DNA of 64,000 nt from contig NZ_FNEE01000009.1 in the NCBI RefSeq assembly GCF_900099905.1, forward strand, positions 1 to 64,000, read 5' to 3'. The position numbers and the translations under genes are program-made. Of the stretch, positions 46,395 to 54,983 are shown piece after piece. The notes beneath the pieces are model-generated. The model had not been told where the DNA came from. It ran no database searches and saw only the letters and a list, made by a program, of their open reading frames with translations. Numbering within the stretch: position 1 is the first letter of the stretch; each line of letters starts with the position of its first letter. The stretch comes from Mesorhizobium muleiense (GTDB lineage: Bacteria; Pseudomonadota; Alphaproteobacteria; Rhizobiales; Rhizobiaceae).

Positions 46395-47006
46395 ATGACC
46401 ATACTCTATGGAATGATCGACAGCGGCAATTGCTACAAGCCGCGCCTGTTGATGGCCAAGCTCGGCATCGCTTTCACGAATGTCGAGGTCAGCTCGCACA
46501 CCGGCGACACGCGCAAGCCGGACTATGTCGCCAAGAACCCGAACGCCATGGTGCCGCTGCTCGAGCTCGACGACGGCCGGCGGCTTGCCGAATCCAACGC
46601 CATTCTGCTCTATCTCGCCGAAGGCACGCGGTTGCTGCCGGCCGACAAATACGAACGGGCACTGGCCTATCAATGGCTGTTCTTCGAGCAGTACAGCCAC
46701 GAACCCTATATCGCGGTGCGCAAGGCGCTGCTGACCTTTCCCGAACGGGCCAAGGACGCGACGCCGGAACGGCTGGCGCTGACGCTTGAGCGCGGCAACA
46801 AGGCGCTCGGCGTGATGAACAAGCATCTGGCGGGCAGTGCGTTCTTTGCCGGCGAGGCCTTGAGCGTCGCCGACATCGCGCTCTATGCCTATACGCATAC
46901 GGCCGAGATGGGCGGTTTTCAGCTCGACGCCTACCCGGCGGTGGCGGCCTGGCTGAAACGGGTCGAGACTGATCCTGGGCATGTGCCGATGGAGTGGCTG
47001 GGGTAG
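46395..47006 (+). CDS. Glutathione S-transferase family protein
   Basis: A 203-residue GST: thioredoxin-like N-terminal domain (ILYGMIDSGNCYKPRLLMAKLGI, with NPNAMVPLLELDDGRRLAESNAILLYLAEG) and helical C-terminal domain (about 85-200, with LSVADIALYAYTHTAEMGGF). Ser/Cys near residues 9-12 could be catalytic. ATG at 46395 after GGGAGC. Likely detoxification or redox; substrate unknown. Confidence 0.88.
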   Translation: MTILYGMIDSGNCYKPRLLMAKLGIAFTNVEVSSHTGDTRKPDYVAKNPNAMVPLLELDDGRRLAESNAILLYLAEGTRLLPADKYERALAYQWLFFEQYSHEPYIAVRKALLTFPERAKDATPERLALTLERGNKALGVMNKHLAGSAFFAGEALSVADIALYAYTHTAEMGGFQLDAYPAVAAWLKRVETDPGHVPMEWLG

Positions 47007-47020
47007 TTCTGTCCTTACGG

Positions 47021-47274
47021 CTACTTCAGGAGGCGGTCATATTCGGAGTGGGTGCCGATCCAAAACCAGACAAGTCATCGTGGTCACGGACAGCTACGGC
47101 GCGGTAGTTGAGATCAACCCGCGCCGACCAATAGCGTCCGACCTGTTTGAAATGCAGCGACGGGTGAAACGGGTCAGAACGCAGCTTGGCGAAACGTTTG
47201 TCCGCCTTTGCTCTGATCGATGAGGGCAGTTTTGCATAAGCCTCCCAGAATAAGGGAGTGGCGACATGATTCAC
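47021..47274 (-). pseudogene. RelE/ParE-family toxin, frameshifted near the C-terminus
   Basis: The frame from ATG 47274 encodes a RelE/ParE-type toxin (FWEAYAKLPSSIRAKADKRF, then YWSARVDLNYRAVAVRDHDD) but ends in a garbled tail stopping at 47026. One frame over, from 47068, it reads WFWIGTHSEYDRLLK and stops at 47021, the exact expected end of the family (DDLVWFWIGxHxEYDxLL). One base is missing at 47069-47073. The toxin's conserved last strand and tyrosine are therefore lost. Antitoxin gene overlaps it by 4 bases. Confidence 0.8.
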
Positions 47275-47471
47275 AAAGACCGGGTCCGGCCGGCGCGATG
47301 GTCGGCCAAGGCCTGCTCGGCAAGTTTATCCAGCCTGCCAGCCTTGGCGTCGGCTTCGATCTGCCGATCCCACATCTCCGCTTTCAGTGCCTCGAACCAG
47401 GCGGCAAATGCCTTCAGTTCCTCAGGGCTCAGTTCGGCGACGGATTTCTCAATCTGTTCAAGCTTGCTCAT
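47271..47471 (-). CDS. Antitoxin of a RelE/ParE-type module
   Basis: A 66-residue helical protein, MSKLEQIEKSVAELSPEELK onward, typical of small antitoxins partnered with RelE/ParE toxins (PEELKAFAAWFEAL region). Its stop overlaps the toxin ATG by four bases. It stays intact while the toxin is frameshifted, as expected when a toxin is inactivated first. Confidence 0.75.
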   Translation of the reverse strand: MSKLEQIEKSVAELSPEELKAFAAWFEALKAEMWDRQIEADAKAGRLDKLAEQALADHRAGRTRSL

Positions 47472-47536
47472 CGCCTAAAAATACCATGATTGGCACAATA
47501 AGGCCAAGGTAGCTGCTTCATCCGGAAATCCGGACA

Positions 47537-47564
47537 GCAAAAAGGCGGGACAAAATCCCGCCTT
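47537..47564 (-). terminator. Intrinsic terminator, minus strand
   Basis: Stem AAGGCGGGA/TCCCGCCTT (9 bp) followed on the minus strand by TTTTT. It lies about 170 bases after the cspA stop and just before the antitoxin gene, so it probably ends the cspA transcript. Confidence 0.75.
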
Positions 47565-47731
47565 CCCATGCTTGGTAGCCTGATCGGGAGCGCTTTGGCC
47601 GGGCCGGCAGCAATCTGCTGCTTCGGCTTGTCGGGTTCTTTCCGCTCCGGCGCGCTTCTCGCGCGACCGTCAGTACATCCGTGACTTGCCGCGCGCCCCG
47701 AGCTATCGCCTGGCGCGCGCCATTCGCAAAA

Positions 47732-47944
47732 TCAGGCTGCCTTGCTCAGAGATCCAGCGGACGACTTGCCAGTGCGGCGGTCCTGCTCGATCTCGAAGTT
47801 GATCTTCTGGCCTTCGACCAGGGTCGACAGTCCAGCGCGCTCGACTGCGGAGATGTGGACGAAAACGTCCGCGCCGCCGCTGTCAGGCTGGATGAAGCCG
47901 AAACCCTTGGTGGAATTAAACCACTTGACCGTACCTGTTGCCAT
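47732..47944 (-). CDS. cspA: Cold-shock-domain protein (CspA family)
   Basis: A 70-residue cold-shock domain with RNP1 KGFGFI and RNP2 VFVHIS motifs ([20 protein letters not shown] at the start). Binds single-stranded RNA/DNA and melts secondary structure. AAGGA precedes the ATG. The 330-base gap on its 5' side leaves room for a long regulatory leader typical of this family. Confidence 0.95.
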   Translation of the reverse strand: MATGTVKWFNSTKGFGFIQPDSGGADVFVHISAVERAGLSTLVEGQKINFEIEQDRRTGKSSAGSLSKAA

Positions 47945-48274
47945 TTCGATAGTCCTTATACGTTTGCTTTAGCTTGACTGAACCGAAGTCCAGCCGGTTT
48001 GTATCGAGATTTTGGGGATAGACGTCAGCAAACGCGAATATCGCGAGGCCCGGATCGATCGGCCGAAATATCAATGGACCTCATATAGTCCGCTTCTCCG
48101 CAAAAAACAAGACTGCACGAAAAAAGGCGCTGATGCGGCGCTGCCCAATGGCCGCCCCAATCGCGTGAAAGCGTTGAACGTCGGGCGTTGCGCCGGGTCG
48201 CATGGCCTATGGCGCACGCTGCGGGGAAGGATCGTGCCGCCTCCGAGCGTCCGGTCCTGTTTGGGGAGAGGACC
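47945..48274. other. cspA upstream region / intergenic
   Basis: A 330-base gap between the divergent cspA and a small secreted-protein gene. It should contain both promoters and the cspA leader. I could not define a -35/-10 pair with confidence, and no coding frame is convincing. Confidence 0.5.
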
Positions 48275-48601
48275 ATGAAAACTGTCCTGTTTGCCACCTG
48301 CCTGACGCTGGTCGCCGCCGAGGCGCAGGCGATCTCGCGCTATGACCCGAGCCGAATGAGCTGCGGCACGGTGCGCGCGACGATCGCACGCGAAGGCGCC
48401 GTCATCCTGCGTTATCAGTCGACGCGCACGCCGGGGCTGCCGCTCTACGACCGTTATGTGCGGAGCCAACGTTTCTGCAGCATGGGCGAGGTCAGGGCAC
48501 GCGCTTCGGTGCCGAGCGCCGATACCAACTCCTGCATCGTCTACAAGTGCAAGCGCGTGGAAACAGACCGGCATTTCCGCCGGCGCATCTTTCCGGACTA
48601 G
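48275..48601 (+). CDS. Small secreted cysteine-containing protein
   Basis: A 108-residue protein with a signal peptide ending AEAQA (about residue 18) and a mature part with four cysteines (MSCG, RFCSMG, NSCIVYKCK). Family not recognised with certainty; similar short periplasmic proteins occur in rhizobia. ATG at 48275 has GGGGAGAGG upstream. Its 3' end faces ogt 11 bases away. Confidence 0.72.
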   Translation: MKTVLFATCLTLVAAEAQAISRYDPSRMSCGTVRATIAREGAVILRYQSTRTPGLPLYDRYVRSQRFCSMGEVRARASVPSADTNSCIVYKCKRVETDRHFRRRIFPD

Positions 48602-48612
48602 CAATGTCGGCC

Positions 48613-49182
48613 TCAAAATCCAAAAGAGACCTGCGCCGGCGGCGGCGGACCGACGCGCACGCCTTCCATCGTCAGCATCTTCTCTTTGGTGGTCGAGCCG
48701 CCCGGCGCTGAAAAACCGCCGATCTTGCCGCCGGCGGCAAGAATGCGGTGGCAAGGGATGACCAGCGGCACCGGGTTGGCGCCGAGCGCGGCGCCCGTCT
48801 CTCGCGCCAGCCCGGCATGGCCGGCGCGCCTGGCCAGTTCGCCATAGGTGGTGGTCTCGCCATAGGCGAGCTTGCGCGCCGCGTCGTAGATTGAGAGGCG
48901 GAAATCGTCGACACCGGTGAGATCGACCGGCACACCGGAGAAATCCACGTCCTCGCCGGCGGCATAGGCCTTTATCGACGCGATCAGCTCGGCAACCCAT
49001 TGCGGTCGGGCGCTCGAAGCGGCGTTGCCGGCATGGCGCAGCAACCGCCGTTCCACGGCGTCGCGGCTGCGCTGGGGCAGGCAAAGCCTCGTCAGCCCGG
49101 CCTCGCTCCAGGCGATGCCGATGAAGCCGATCACGGTTTCGAAGACGGCGTGGCCGGCGATGGCTTGAGAGGTGTCTTCCAT
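48613..49182 (-). CDS. ogt: Methylated-DNA--protein-cysteine S-methyltransferase
   Basis: A 189-residue DNA repair protein that takes the alkyl group from O6-alkylguanine onto its own cysteine. Active-site NPVPLVIPCHRIL (PCHR) near residue 145, then GFSAPGGSTTKEKML. N-terminal RNase H-like domain present; no Ada HTH, so Ogt type. ATG at 49182 with AAGGAG upstream. Confidence 0.93.
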   Translation of the reverse strand: MEDTSQAIAGHAVFETVIGFIGIAWSEAGLTRLCLPQRSRDAVERRLLRHAGNAASSARPQWVAELIASIKAYAAGEDVDFSGVPVDLTGVDDFRLSIYDAARKLAYGETTTYGELARRAGHAGLARETGAALGANPVPLVIPCHRILAAGGKIGGFSAPGGSTTKEKMLTMEGVRVGPPPPAQVSFGF

Positions 49183-49361
49183 GATGTGCTCCTTTCCCTG
49201 GGAACGAACGGCAATCCAGTACATATCGAGAACGAGATATCGCATTCTCAGGGGTCTGTTGCCACCCGAAAACCATTGGAAATCCCAACTGGCTGCGGAT
49301 TGCCGGGGGAAAGCCGCTGGTGTAAGGACTTCTTAACAGACGAACCGGACCCGAGCGCGGC

Positions 49362-50225
49362 TTGCCAGCAAAAATCATCTTTTCCGCGATCGGCGTGATG
49401 CTCGCTGCGGCCGGTCTCAGCGGCTGCACTTCGACCGCGCAGACCAAGGCCGTGCCTTCCCTGACTGAAACCGCCGCAGCTGGTAGCGACGCCGGCTATG
49501 CGCTGGCGCTGCCCGACACGGTTTCGGTGCTGCCGGAATCGTCCGGCGTCACGCCTGTCCAGACCGCGGCGCTGGCCGTCGACCCCGCCGCGACGCCTGT
49601 CCAGCCAGCGGCCTTTGCCGGCCCGACCCCGTTGGCCGCAACTGCACCTTCAGTCATGACGGCCGATGCCGCGCCAGCCGGCACAGCGCCTGTCTATGCG
49701 ACCGCCGCCGTTGCGATGCCGGTCACCGGCGAGACAGGCAAGACGATGCCAGGCGTCCAGCAGGTCGCCTACACCCTGCCTGAGAATCCGTCCGCCCTGC
49801 TTTCGACCAGCCCTGCCAAACAGTATTCCGCGGGACCGCGCGGCGAGATCGAGCGGCTGATCGAGAAATATGCCGTCCTCTATCAGGTTCCGGTCGATCT
49901 GGTGCGCCGCGTCGTCAAGCGCGAGAGCACCTTCAATCCCAAGGCCTACAATCGCGGCCACTGGGGGCTGATGCAGATCAAGCATGCGACGGCGCGCGGC
50001 ATGGGCTATGACGGGCCGGCGAGCGGGTTGTTCGACGCCGAGACCAATCTGAAATATGCGGTGAAATATCTGCGTGGCGCCTGGCTGGTGGCCGGCGGCA
50101 ACGCCAAGCGCGCCGACCGGCTCTACCAGAGCGGCTATTATTACGATGCCAAGCGCAAGGGCATGCTGGAACAAACCGGCCTGGGCCGCGACCGCAGTCG
50201 GCGTCGCCTGCAGCCCGACGCCTGA
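49362..50225 (+). CDS. Lytic transglycosylase lipoprotein (SLT domain)
   Basis: A 287-residue protein: lipoprotein signal with GLSGC (about residue 22), an Ala/Pro/Thr-rich low-complexity region (about 25-150), and an SLT lysozyme-like domain with catalytic Glu in VVKRESTFNPKAYN and the GLMQIKHATARGMGY motif. It cleaves peptidoglycan to make room for growth or envelope machines. No ATG fits; TTG at 49362 is taken as the start. The GNAT gene follows by 5 bases. Confidence 0.87.
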   Translation: MPAKIIFSAIGVMLAAAGLSGCTSTAQTKAVPSLTETAAAGSDAGYALALPDTVSVLPESSGVTPVQTAALAVDPAATPVQPAAFAGPTPLAATAPSVMTADAAPAGTAPVYATAAVAMPVTGETGKTMPGVQQVAYTLPENPSALLSTSPAKQYSAGPRGEIERLIEKYAVLYQVPVDLVRRVVKRESTFNPKAYNRGHWGLMQIKHATARGMGYDGPASGLFDAETNLKYAVKYLRGAWLVAGGNAKRADRLYQSGYYYDAKRKGMLEQTGLGRDRSRRRLQPDA

Positions 50226-50230
50226 ACGCC

Positions 50231-50719
50231 ATGCCTGAGCCGCGCCCGCCGGCGCCGAACGACATAAGGCTGCGCAAGATCCTCGACGATACGCTCGCCC
50301 CGCCGCGCTGGCCGGAAGGTTTCGTCATGCGCGGTTTTGAGGCCGCCGACGCGCTGGCTTTGCATACGCTGCTGACCACCGTCTTCGACGATGGCGCCGA
50401 CGGGCCGTTCGACGAATGGTGGCCGCGCATTTCAAGCGACGCGGAATTCGACCCTGCCTTGTGTTTCCTGGTCATCGACAGCAAGGGTCGGCTGGCAGGC
50501 GCGGCATTGTGCTGGACGAGGGCGTTCGTCAAAGACCTTGCCGTCCACCCCGAGGCGCGCGGCCGAGGCATCGCCGAAGCGCTGATGTGGCACGTCTTCA
50601 CCACCTTTCACGCACGAAGCGCTGCGCATGTCGATCTCAAAACCAACACGGTTGAGAATGCAGCCGCGGTCAGGCTCTACGAGCGGCTGGGGATGTTCGA
50701 AGTTGACTGGGCGGGGTGA
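50231..50719 (+). CDS. GNAT-family acetyltransferase
   Basis: A 162-residue GNAT: acetyl-CoA motif A VKDLAVHPEARGRGIAEALM near residues 99-118 and a C-terminal NAAAVRLYERLGM. Transfers acetyl from acetyl-CoA to an amine; substrate unknown. ATG at 50231, 5 bases after the transglycosylase stop, so probably cotranscribed. Confidence 0.88.
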   Translation: MPEPRPPAPNDIRLRKILDDTLAPPRWPEGFVMRGFEAADALALHTLLTTVFDDGADGPFDEWWPRISSDAEFDPALCFLVIDSKGRLAGAALCWTRAFVKDLAVHPEARGRGIAEALMWHVFTTFHARSAAHVDLKTNTVENAAAVRLYERLGMFEVDWAG

Positions 50720-50876
50720 GGAGCGGTTGGCGGAGCCGATCAGCGAGCATGGTGCGGAAACGAAGTGTCCACCAAGGCGGCAGGCTGCATCTTGCCGGCA
50801 ACCGTTCGGGCGTTAAGCTGCGATCCTGCGGCTTTCGTGCCGCGGGCGGGGTCTCGACCGAAACCGGAGAAACACG

Positions 50877-51323
50877 ATGCGGCTTTTACTTTTCAAAACC
50901 GGTCTGGCCAAAACCGGTCTGGCCAAAACGGGTCTGGTGATCCTCGCCCTTCCGCTTCTTGCGGGCGTCGCGCGCGCCGACGATTGCGCCAACGCACAGG
51001 ACCAGGCTTCCATGAACGAATGCGCCGGCAAGTCGTTCACCGAAGCCGACAAGAAGCTCAACCACGCCTACAGGCAGATCGAAGGCCGGCTGAAGGACGA
51101 CGCGGCGACGAAGAAGCTGCTGGTCGGCGCGCAGCGCGCCTGGGTCGCCTTTCGCGATGCCGAATGCGCTTTCCAGGGCGGCTCGCCCGATATGACAGGC
51201 AGCATGTATCCGATGGTTATCGTCGGCTGCAAGGAGAGCCTCACCAACGACCGGCTGAAGGATTTTCAGGGCTATCTCAACTGCCAGGAGGGCGACACGA
51301 GCTGCCCGGTGCCGCCGCAGTAG
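50877..51323 (+). CDS. LprI-type (DUF1311) secreted protein
   Basis: A 148-residue secreted protein. The signal peptide is unusual: it opens with three KTGLA-like repeats before the hydrophobic LVILALPLLAGVARA. The mature part is DUF1311/LprI: DDCANAQDQASMNECAGKSF, helical ADKKLNHAYRQI, and AQRAWVAFRDAEC. LprI in mycobacteria inhibits lysozyme; that role here is inferred. ATG at 50877. Confidence 0.86.
   Translation: MRLLLFKTGLAKTGLAKTGLVILALPLLAGVARADDCANAQDQASMNECAGKSFTEADKKLNHAYRQIEGRLKDDAATKKLLVGAQRAWVAFRDAECAFQGGSPDMTGSMYPMVIVGCKESLTNDRLKDFQGYLNCQEGDTSCPVPPQ
50895..50939 (+). repeat. 15-bp tandem repeat inside a signal peptide (3 units)
   Basis: Three units of AAAACCGGTCTGGCC (the last one varied) at 50895, 50910 and 50925, each encoding KTGLA/KTGLV. 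In frame, so unit gain or loss would alter the signal peptide n-region length only. Confidence 0.9.
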
Positions 51324-51477
51324 CCTCTGTCGCTGGCGAAGGCGGAGCCGTTAAGGCCTTATCGCCGGGCCAGGCGTGCAAAATGTCGGAACCCTGCCTC
51401 GCCATGCGTCCTTGAGAGGCAAGGTGCGCTGCCGCATAGGGCGCGCACCGCCAAAAGCACGGCAGATGGAGATGACG

Positions 51478-52221
51478 ATGATCACCTTTCCCAACGAATC
51501 CGCTGAATATCGCGCCGCCCGCGAAATCCTCTTGCAGAAGGAAATCGAGCTGCGCCGCGCCATGGAGGATGTGGCCGTCGCCCGCCGTGGGCTGCCGCCG
51601 GGCGGGCTGGTGCCTCAGGATTATGTGTTCGACGGGCTTGGCGACGATGGCAAGCCGGCCCGGATAAAACTGTCGGAGCTGTTTTCGCCTGGCAAGGACA
51701 CGCTGATCGTCTACTCGATGATGTTTCCGCGCCACCCGCAGGAGACGCGCGACGTGGCAACAAGCGGCGGCACGGCCAAGCTCGCGCGGGCCGATCAGCC
51801 ATGCCCGTCCTGCACGGCGCTGCTCGACCAGTTCGACGGCGCCATCGGCCATCTCGAGGCCGCCGGCTTCAATTTCGCGGTTGTGGGCAAGACCGCGCTT
51901 GAAAACCTGATCACGCTTGGCCGCGATCGCGGCTGGACGAACATGCGGCTGCTCTCCTCGGCAGGCAACAGCTTCAAGCGCGACTACCACGCCGAGGCCG
52001 ACGACGGCGCGCAGTTGCCGATGCTGTCGGTGTTCCATCGCGACGCCGATGGCATCCGCCATTTCTGGAGCTCGGAGCTTGGCTTCGCGCCGTCCGAACC
52101 CGGCCAGGACCCGCGCGCCATCGGCACTTGCGAGCCCTTGTGGAACCTGATGGATTTCACACCGGAGGGCCGGCCGAACTGGGACGAGCAGTTGCAATAT
52201 AACGGCGCGTGCTGCCACTGA
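51478..52221 (+). CDS. DUF899-family thioredoxin-like protein
   Basis: About 247 residues. Helical start EYRAAREILLQKEIELRRAM then a thioredoxin-fold core with YVFDGLGDDGKPARIKLSEL and LIVYSMMFPRH, a PCPSC motif (QPCPSCTALLDQFDG), and a C-terminal CEPLWNLMDFTPEGRPNW. DUF899 proteins are AhpC/TSA-like; enzymatic role unproven. The ATG at 51478 has GGAG six bases upstream; in-frame ATGs at 51466 and 51472 are alternatives. Confidence 0.85.
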   Translation: MITFPNESAEYRAAREILLQKEIELRRAMEDVAVARRGLPPGGLVPQDYVFDGLGDDGKPARIKLSELFSPGKDTLIVYSMMFPRHPQETRDVATSGGTAKLARADQPCPSCTALLDQFDGAIGHLEAAGFNFAVVGKTALENLITLGRDRGWTNMRLLSSAGNSFKRDYHAEADDGAQLPMLSVFHRDADGIRHFWSSELGFAPSEPGQDPRAIGTCEPLWNLMDFTPEGRPNWDEQLQYNGACCH

Positions 52222-52232
52222 GTGGGTCCTTG

Positions 52233-52436
52233 CCTTCTCCCCTTGTCCCCTTGTGGGAGAAGGTGGATCGGCGCGTAGCGCCGCGATGGATGAGGGGTGC
52301 TGGAAGAAATGAGGCGTTGGCAAATGTGCACCGTCTCTGCGCTGATGGCTGCTCCATCAAGTGTACCGCCAAGCTGGAACACCCCTTGTCCGACCGAGCT
52401 TCGCTCGGCCACCTTCTCCCACAAAGGAGAGAAGGA
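52233..52436. repeat. Paired inverted palindromic repeat, second family
   Basis: Arms 52233-52301 and 52374-52436 carry CCTTCTCCC...GGGAGAAGG hairpins with short GC palindromes (GGCGCGTAGCGCC; CCGAGCTTCGCTCGG) in inverted order. Located between the DUF899 and DUF4142 genes. A different head from the GTCCTGCCGGACAT family but the same doublet design. Confidence 0.7.
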
Positions 52437-52500
52437 AGGCGCAACTTCGCCGCTGGTGTCGCGTTGGACTCTCCGAGGATCACAAACTCGGAGATTTCCT

Positions 52501-53052
52501 GTGAAAACAAATCTCACGCTTGCCATGGTCGCCTTGCTTGCCAGCGCGCCGGCGGCCCTAGCCCAATCCGCCACGCCGGCCGATATACCTGCTGTCGGCC
52601 AAACCAAGATCGACACCGAGACCTTCTCCAGAACCGTCCCCAGCGCCAATCGGTTCGAGATTGAAAGCAGCAAGCTGGCCGAACAAAAGAATGTCGCCGC
52701 CGATGTGAAGGATTTCGCCTCGCTGATGGTCAGGGATCACACCAAGGCTGGCGAGGATTTCAAGGCAGCTCTCGAACAGAGCCAGATCACGGCCTCGGTG
52801 ACAGCGAGCGGCCCGGCTTTGCTGCCGAAAGACCAGGCGATGCTGGACCAGCTCAAGAACCTTGATGGCGATGAATTCCAGGCGAAATTCATCCTCCTGC
52901 AGACCGAGGCGCACAAGCAGGCGTTGGCGCTGTTTTCAACCTATGCGCAGTCGGGTGAAGACCCGGCGCTGAAGGAATTCGCCAAGAAGACGCTACCGAC
53001 GCTGCGGATGCACGAAGAGCGCCTAAAGGATCTGGTGGCAGCACACAGCTAA
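52501..53052 (+). CDS. DUF4142 secreted protein
   Basis: A 183-residue protein with a signal peptide ending ALAQ (about residue 20) and a helical DUF4142 domain (FEIESSKLAEQKNVAADVKDFASLMVRDHTKAG and LQTEAHKQALALFSTYAQSG), a ferritin-like four-helix family of unknown function. GTG at 52501 with GGAG upstream is preferred. Confidence 0.86.
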   Translation: MKTNLTLAMVALLASAPAALAQSATPADIPAVGQTKIDTETFSRTVPSANRFEIESSKLAEQKNVAADVKDFASLMVRDHTKAGEDFKAALEQSQITASVTASGPALLPKDQAMLDQLKNLDGDEFQAKFILLQTEAHKQALALFSTYAQSGEDPALKEFAKKTLPTLRMHEERLKDLVAAHS

Positions 53053-53143
53053 TGCATGTCGTCACCCAAACGCATGCCCCTCGGGCCTGACCCTGGGCCT
53101 GACCCGAGATGCGCAGCGATTTTGGGAAACGCATAAACGAGAA

Positions 53144-53171
53144 CTTAAAGCACGTCGCGACACGCTTTAAG
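53144..53171. terminator. Hairpin between convergent genes
   Basis: CTTAAAGC-N12-GCTTTAAG, an 8-bp perfect stem between the 3' ends of the DUF4142 and zeta-inhibitor genes. AT-rich arms suit termination on either strand. Confidence 0.55.
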
Positions 53172-53182
53172 TTGGCGCTCTC

Positions 53183-53503
53183 TCAGCTGTTTTTGATCTG
53201 CTCGACAGCCGTCGCCAGCAGGTCGTTCATGACGCCGCGAATCTGAACATCCGACTGGGCGACGCCCGCAGCGTCGAAATCGGCGCGTATTTTGCGCAAC
53301 ACGTCGTCGTCCCCGGCCTCTTCGAAGTCTGCGCGCACCACCTCTTTCGCATAGGCGTCGGCGTCCTCGCCTGACTTGCCGAGCTTTTCGGCGGCCCATA
53401 GGCCGAGCAGCTTGTTGCGGCGCGCCATGGCCCTGAACTTCGTGTCCTCGTCCATCGCAAACTTCTTTTCGAAGCCTTCCTGACGGTCTCTCATACTGCT
53501 CAT
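53183..53503 (-). CDS. F1-ATPase inhibitor subunit zeta (DUF1476)
   Basis: A 106-residue DUF1476 protein. The family block KFAMDEDTKFRAMARRNKLLGLWAAEKLG is at residues 15-43, followed by the DADAYAKEVVRADFEEAG and C-terminal helices. In Paracoccus this is the zeta subunit, whose N-terminal helix blocks ATP hydrolysis by the F1 motor. ATG at 53503 with GAGG upstream; ATG 53494 also possible. Confidence 0.9.
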   Translation of the reverse strand: MSSMRDRQEGFEKKFAMDEDTKFRAMARRNKLLGLWAAEKLGKSGEDADAYAKEVVRADFEEAGDDDVLRKIRADFDAAGVAQSDVQIRGVMNDLLATAVEQIKNS

Positions 53504-54068
53504 AATTTGCCTCGTTCAGGTGTGAGTCTCCGACCTTCATCCGATGGAGAAGAAGAGCGGCGGTAGGGGCCGAACATGGCGTGCATGGATGTCATAAGCA
53601 AGACCCGGACCGTTCATTCCGCAGGGCAATCGCTTCGGGTTGGCGCTGCCGCTCACCGCCCTGCCTTTCAGCGTTGGTGGTTGGCGAAAGCCAGCGCGGC
53701 ATCCGATCTCCCCCCTTGGGGGGAGGATGTCCGGCAGGACAGAGGGGGAAGGATCGCCACCTCTCGATTTTAACCCATTCCCAACCGGAAACAGCCTGAG
53801 GGCGTGGCTATAATCGGTTGACAGGTCGGAGGGACAGTACCCCCCCTCTGCCCTGCCGGGCATCTCCCCCGCAAGGGGGGAGATCGGCAGCTTCGCCGGC
53901 GGCGCCTGCTGCGGAATGTTTGACGTGTGGTGCCCGGCAGGGGGGTCAGGGGCGGCGTGCCGGCTTCGACAATCGATCGCGTGGCCGATGCCCTTCGCAC
54001 CGATGTGATTTGACGTTGCCGCGCCGTGACCTACTCTCGATTGGCGGGATGAGCCGAGGAGGCGAGCG
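53504..54068. other. Repeat-rich intergenic region
   Basis: A 565-base gap between the divergent zeta-inhibitor and DUF6152 genes. It holds two inverted repeat elements (53680-53750 and 53836-53893) and no convincing gene. Confidence 0.7.
53680..53893. repeat. Paired inverted palindromic repeat
   Basis: Arms 53680-53750 and 53836-53893 are inverted relatives of the 23443 doublet. Shared parts include GTCCGGCAGGACAGAGGGGG, ATCTCCCCCC and the flank GGCGAAAGC...GCGGCATCC. Their similarity to copies 30 kb away marks a dispersed family. Confidence 0.8.
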
Positions 54069-54458
54069 ATGCAGTCACCTTTCAACGGGATTCGGAGCGT
54101 CACGCTGGCAGCGGCAGTGATCCTTGCCGCTGGCACCGCAGCTTACGCCCATCACGGCTGGTCGTGGACCCAGGATGGGTTTTTTGAGCTCCGGGGCAAG
54201 ATCACAGCCATCTATATCGGCAATCCGCACGCCACATTGGATGTCGACGCCGACGGAGAGGCCTGGCGGGTGGATTTGGCGCCGCCGTCCCGTACCATTG
54301 CCGCCGGCTTCACCGAGGAGGTCGCCAAGGTCGGCGACGAGGTGACCGCGATCGGCCACCGCTCGCGCGACGAGACCGAGAAGTGGATGAAAGCAGCCCG
54401 CGTCATCGTCAACGGCAAGGCTTATGACGTCTACCCCGACCGCGTGCCGCCGGCTTGA
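54069..54458 (+). CDS. DUF6152-type secreted protein
   Basis: A 129-residue protein with signal peptide ending AAYA (about residue 27) then HHGWSW, the marker of DUF6152, followed by a beta-rich OB-like domain (FELRGKITAIYIGNPHATLDV, WRVDLAPPSR). Histidines at the mature N-terminus suggest metal binding. ATG at 54069 with GAGGAGG upstream. The stop directly abuts the start of the membrane partner. Confidence 0.82.
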   Translation: MQSPFNGIRSVTLAAAVILAAGTAAYAHHGWSWTQDGFFELRGKITAIYIGNPHATLDVDADGEAWRVDLAPPSRTIAAGFTEEVAKVGDEVTAIGHRSRDETEKWMKAARVIVNGKAYDVYPDRVPPA

Positions 54459-54923
54459 ATGGACGAGTTCCTTGCCGGCATCGAGCAACTCGCCATCGTA
54501 AGGGGGCTGAAAGCCTCCTTCGTCGCCTATCCCATAGTCAATGCGCTGCACATTATGTCGATCGGCGCGCTGCTGACCAGCGTCTGGCTCATGGACCTAA
54601 GGATCCTCGGCGCCTTCCGCTCGCTGCCGTACGTGCCGTTCGTCACGCTGCTGCGCCGCACCGCATTTACCGCGTTCGCCGGCGCGCTTGTCACCGGGTC
54701 GCTGCTCTTTTCAGTCAGGGCGAGAGAGTATGCGGCGATGCCGATTTTTCTCACCAAGATGACGCTCATACTCCTCGCCGTCGCCAATTTTCTCACCTTC
54801 ATGCGCCACGCAAAAGGCGGCGACGAGCCGCCCGGCGGTACCGTCACTATCCTGGCTGTGCTCTCGCTGGTGCTGTGGACGTCCGTGCTTTTCGCCGGAC
54901 GGTTCATTGGGTTTCTTAACTGA
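54459..54923 (+). CDS. Small membrane protein paired with DUF6152
   Basis: A 154-residue membrane protein with four helices (about residues 22-45, 62-84, 92-112 and 128-150), containing HIMSIGALLTSVWLMDLRILG. It begins immediately after the preceding stop codon, so translation is coupled. The histidine in helix 1 could bind heme or metal. Similar pairs exist in rhizobia; function is unknown. Confidence 0.78.
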   Translation: MDEFLAGIEQLAIVRGLKASFVAYPIVNALHIMSIGALLTSVWLMDLRILGAFRSLPYVPFVTLLRRTAFTAFAGALVTGSLLFSVRAREYAAMPIFLTKMTLILLAVANFLTFMRHAKGGDEPPGGTVTILAVLSLVLWTSVLFAGRFIGFLN

Positions 54924-54983
54924 GGCGGGGCTCGGCACAGCGTGCTCTGGACGGATCAGGGTGCTGTAGCGTTGGCGGGACAG

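Noticed and set aside
48071..49447. 458-residue minus-strand frame over ogt
   Set aside because: Contains ogt only in another frame; Arg-rich shadow sequence.
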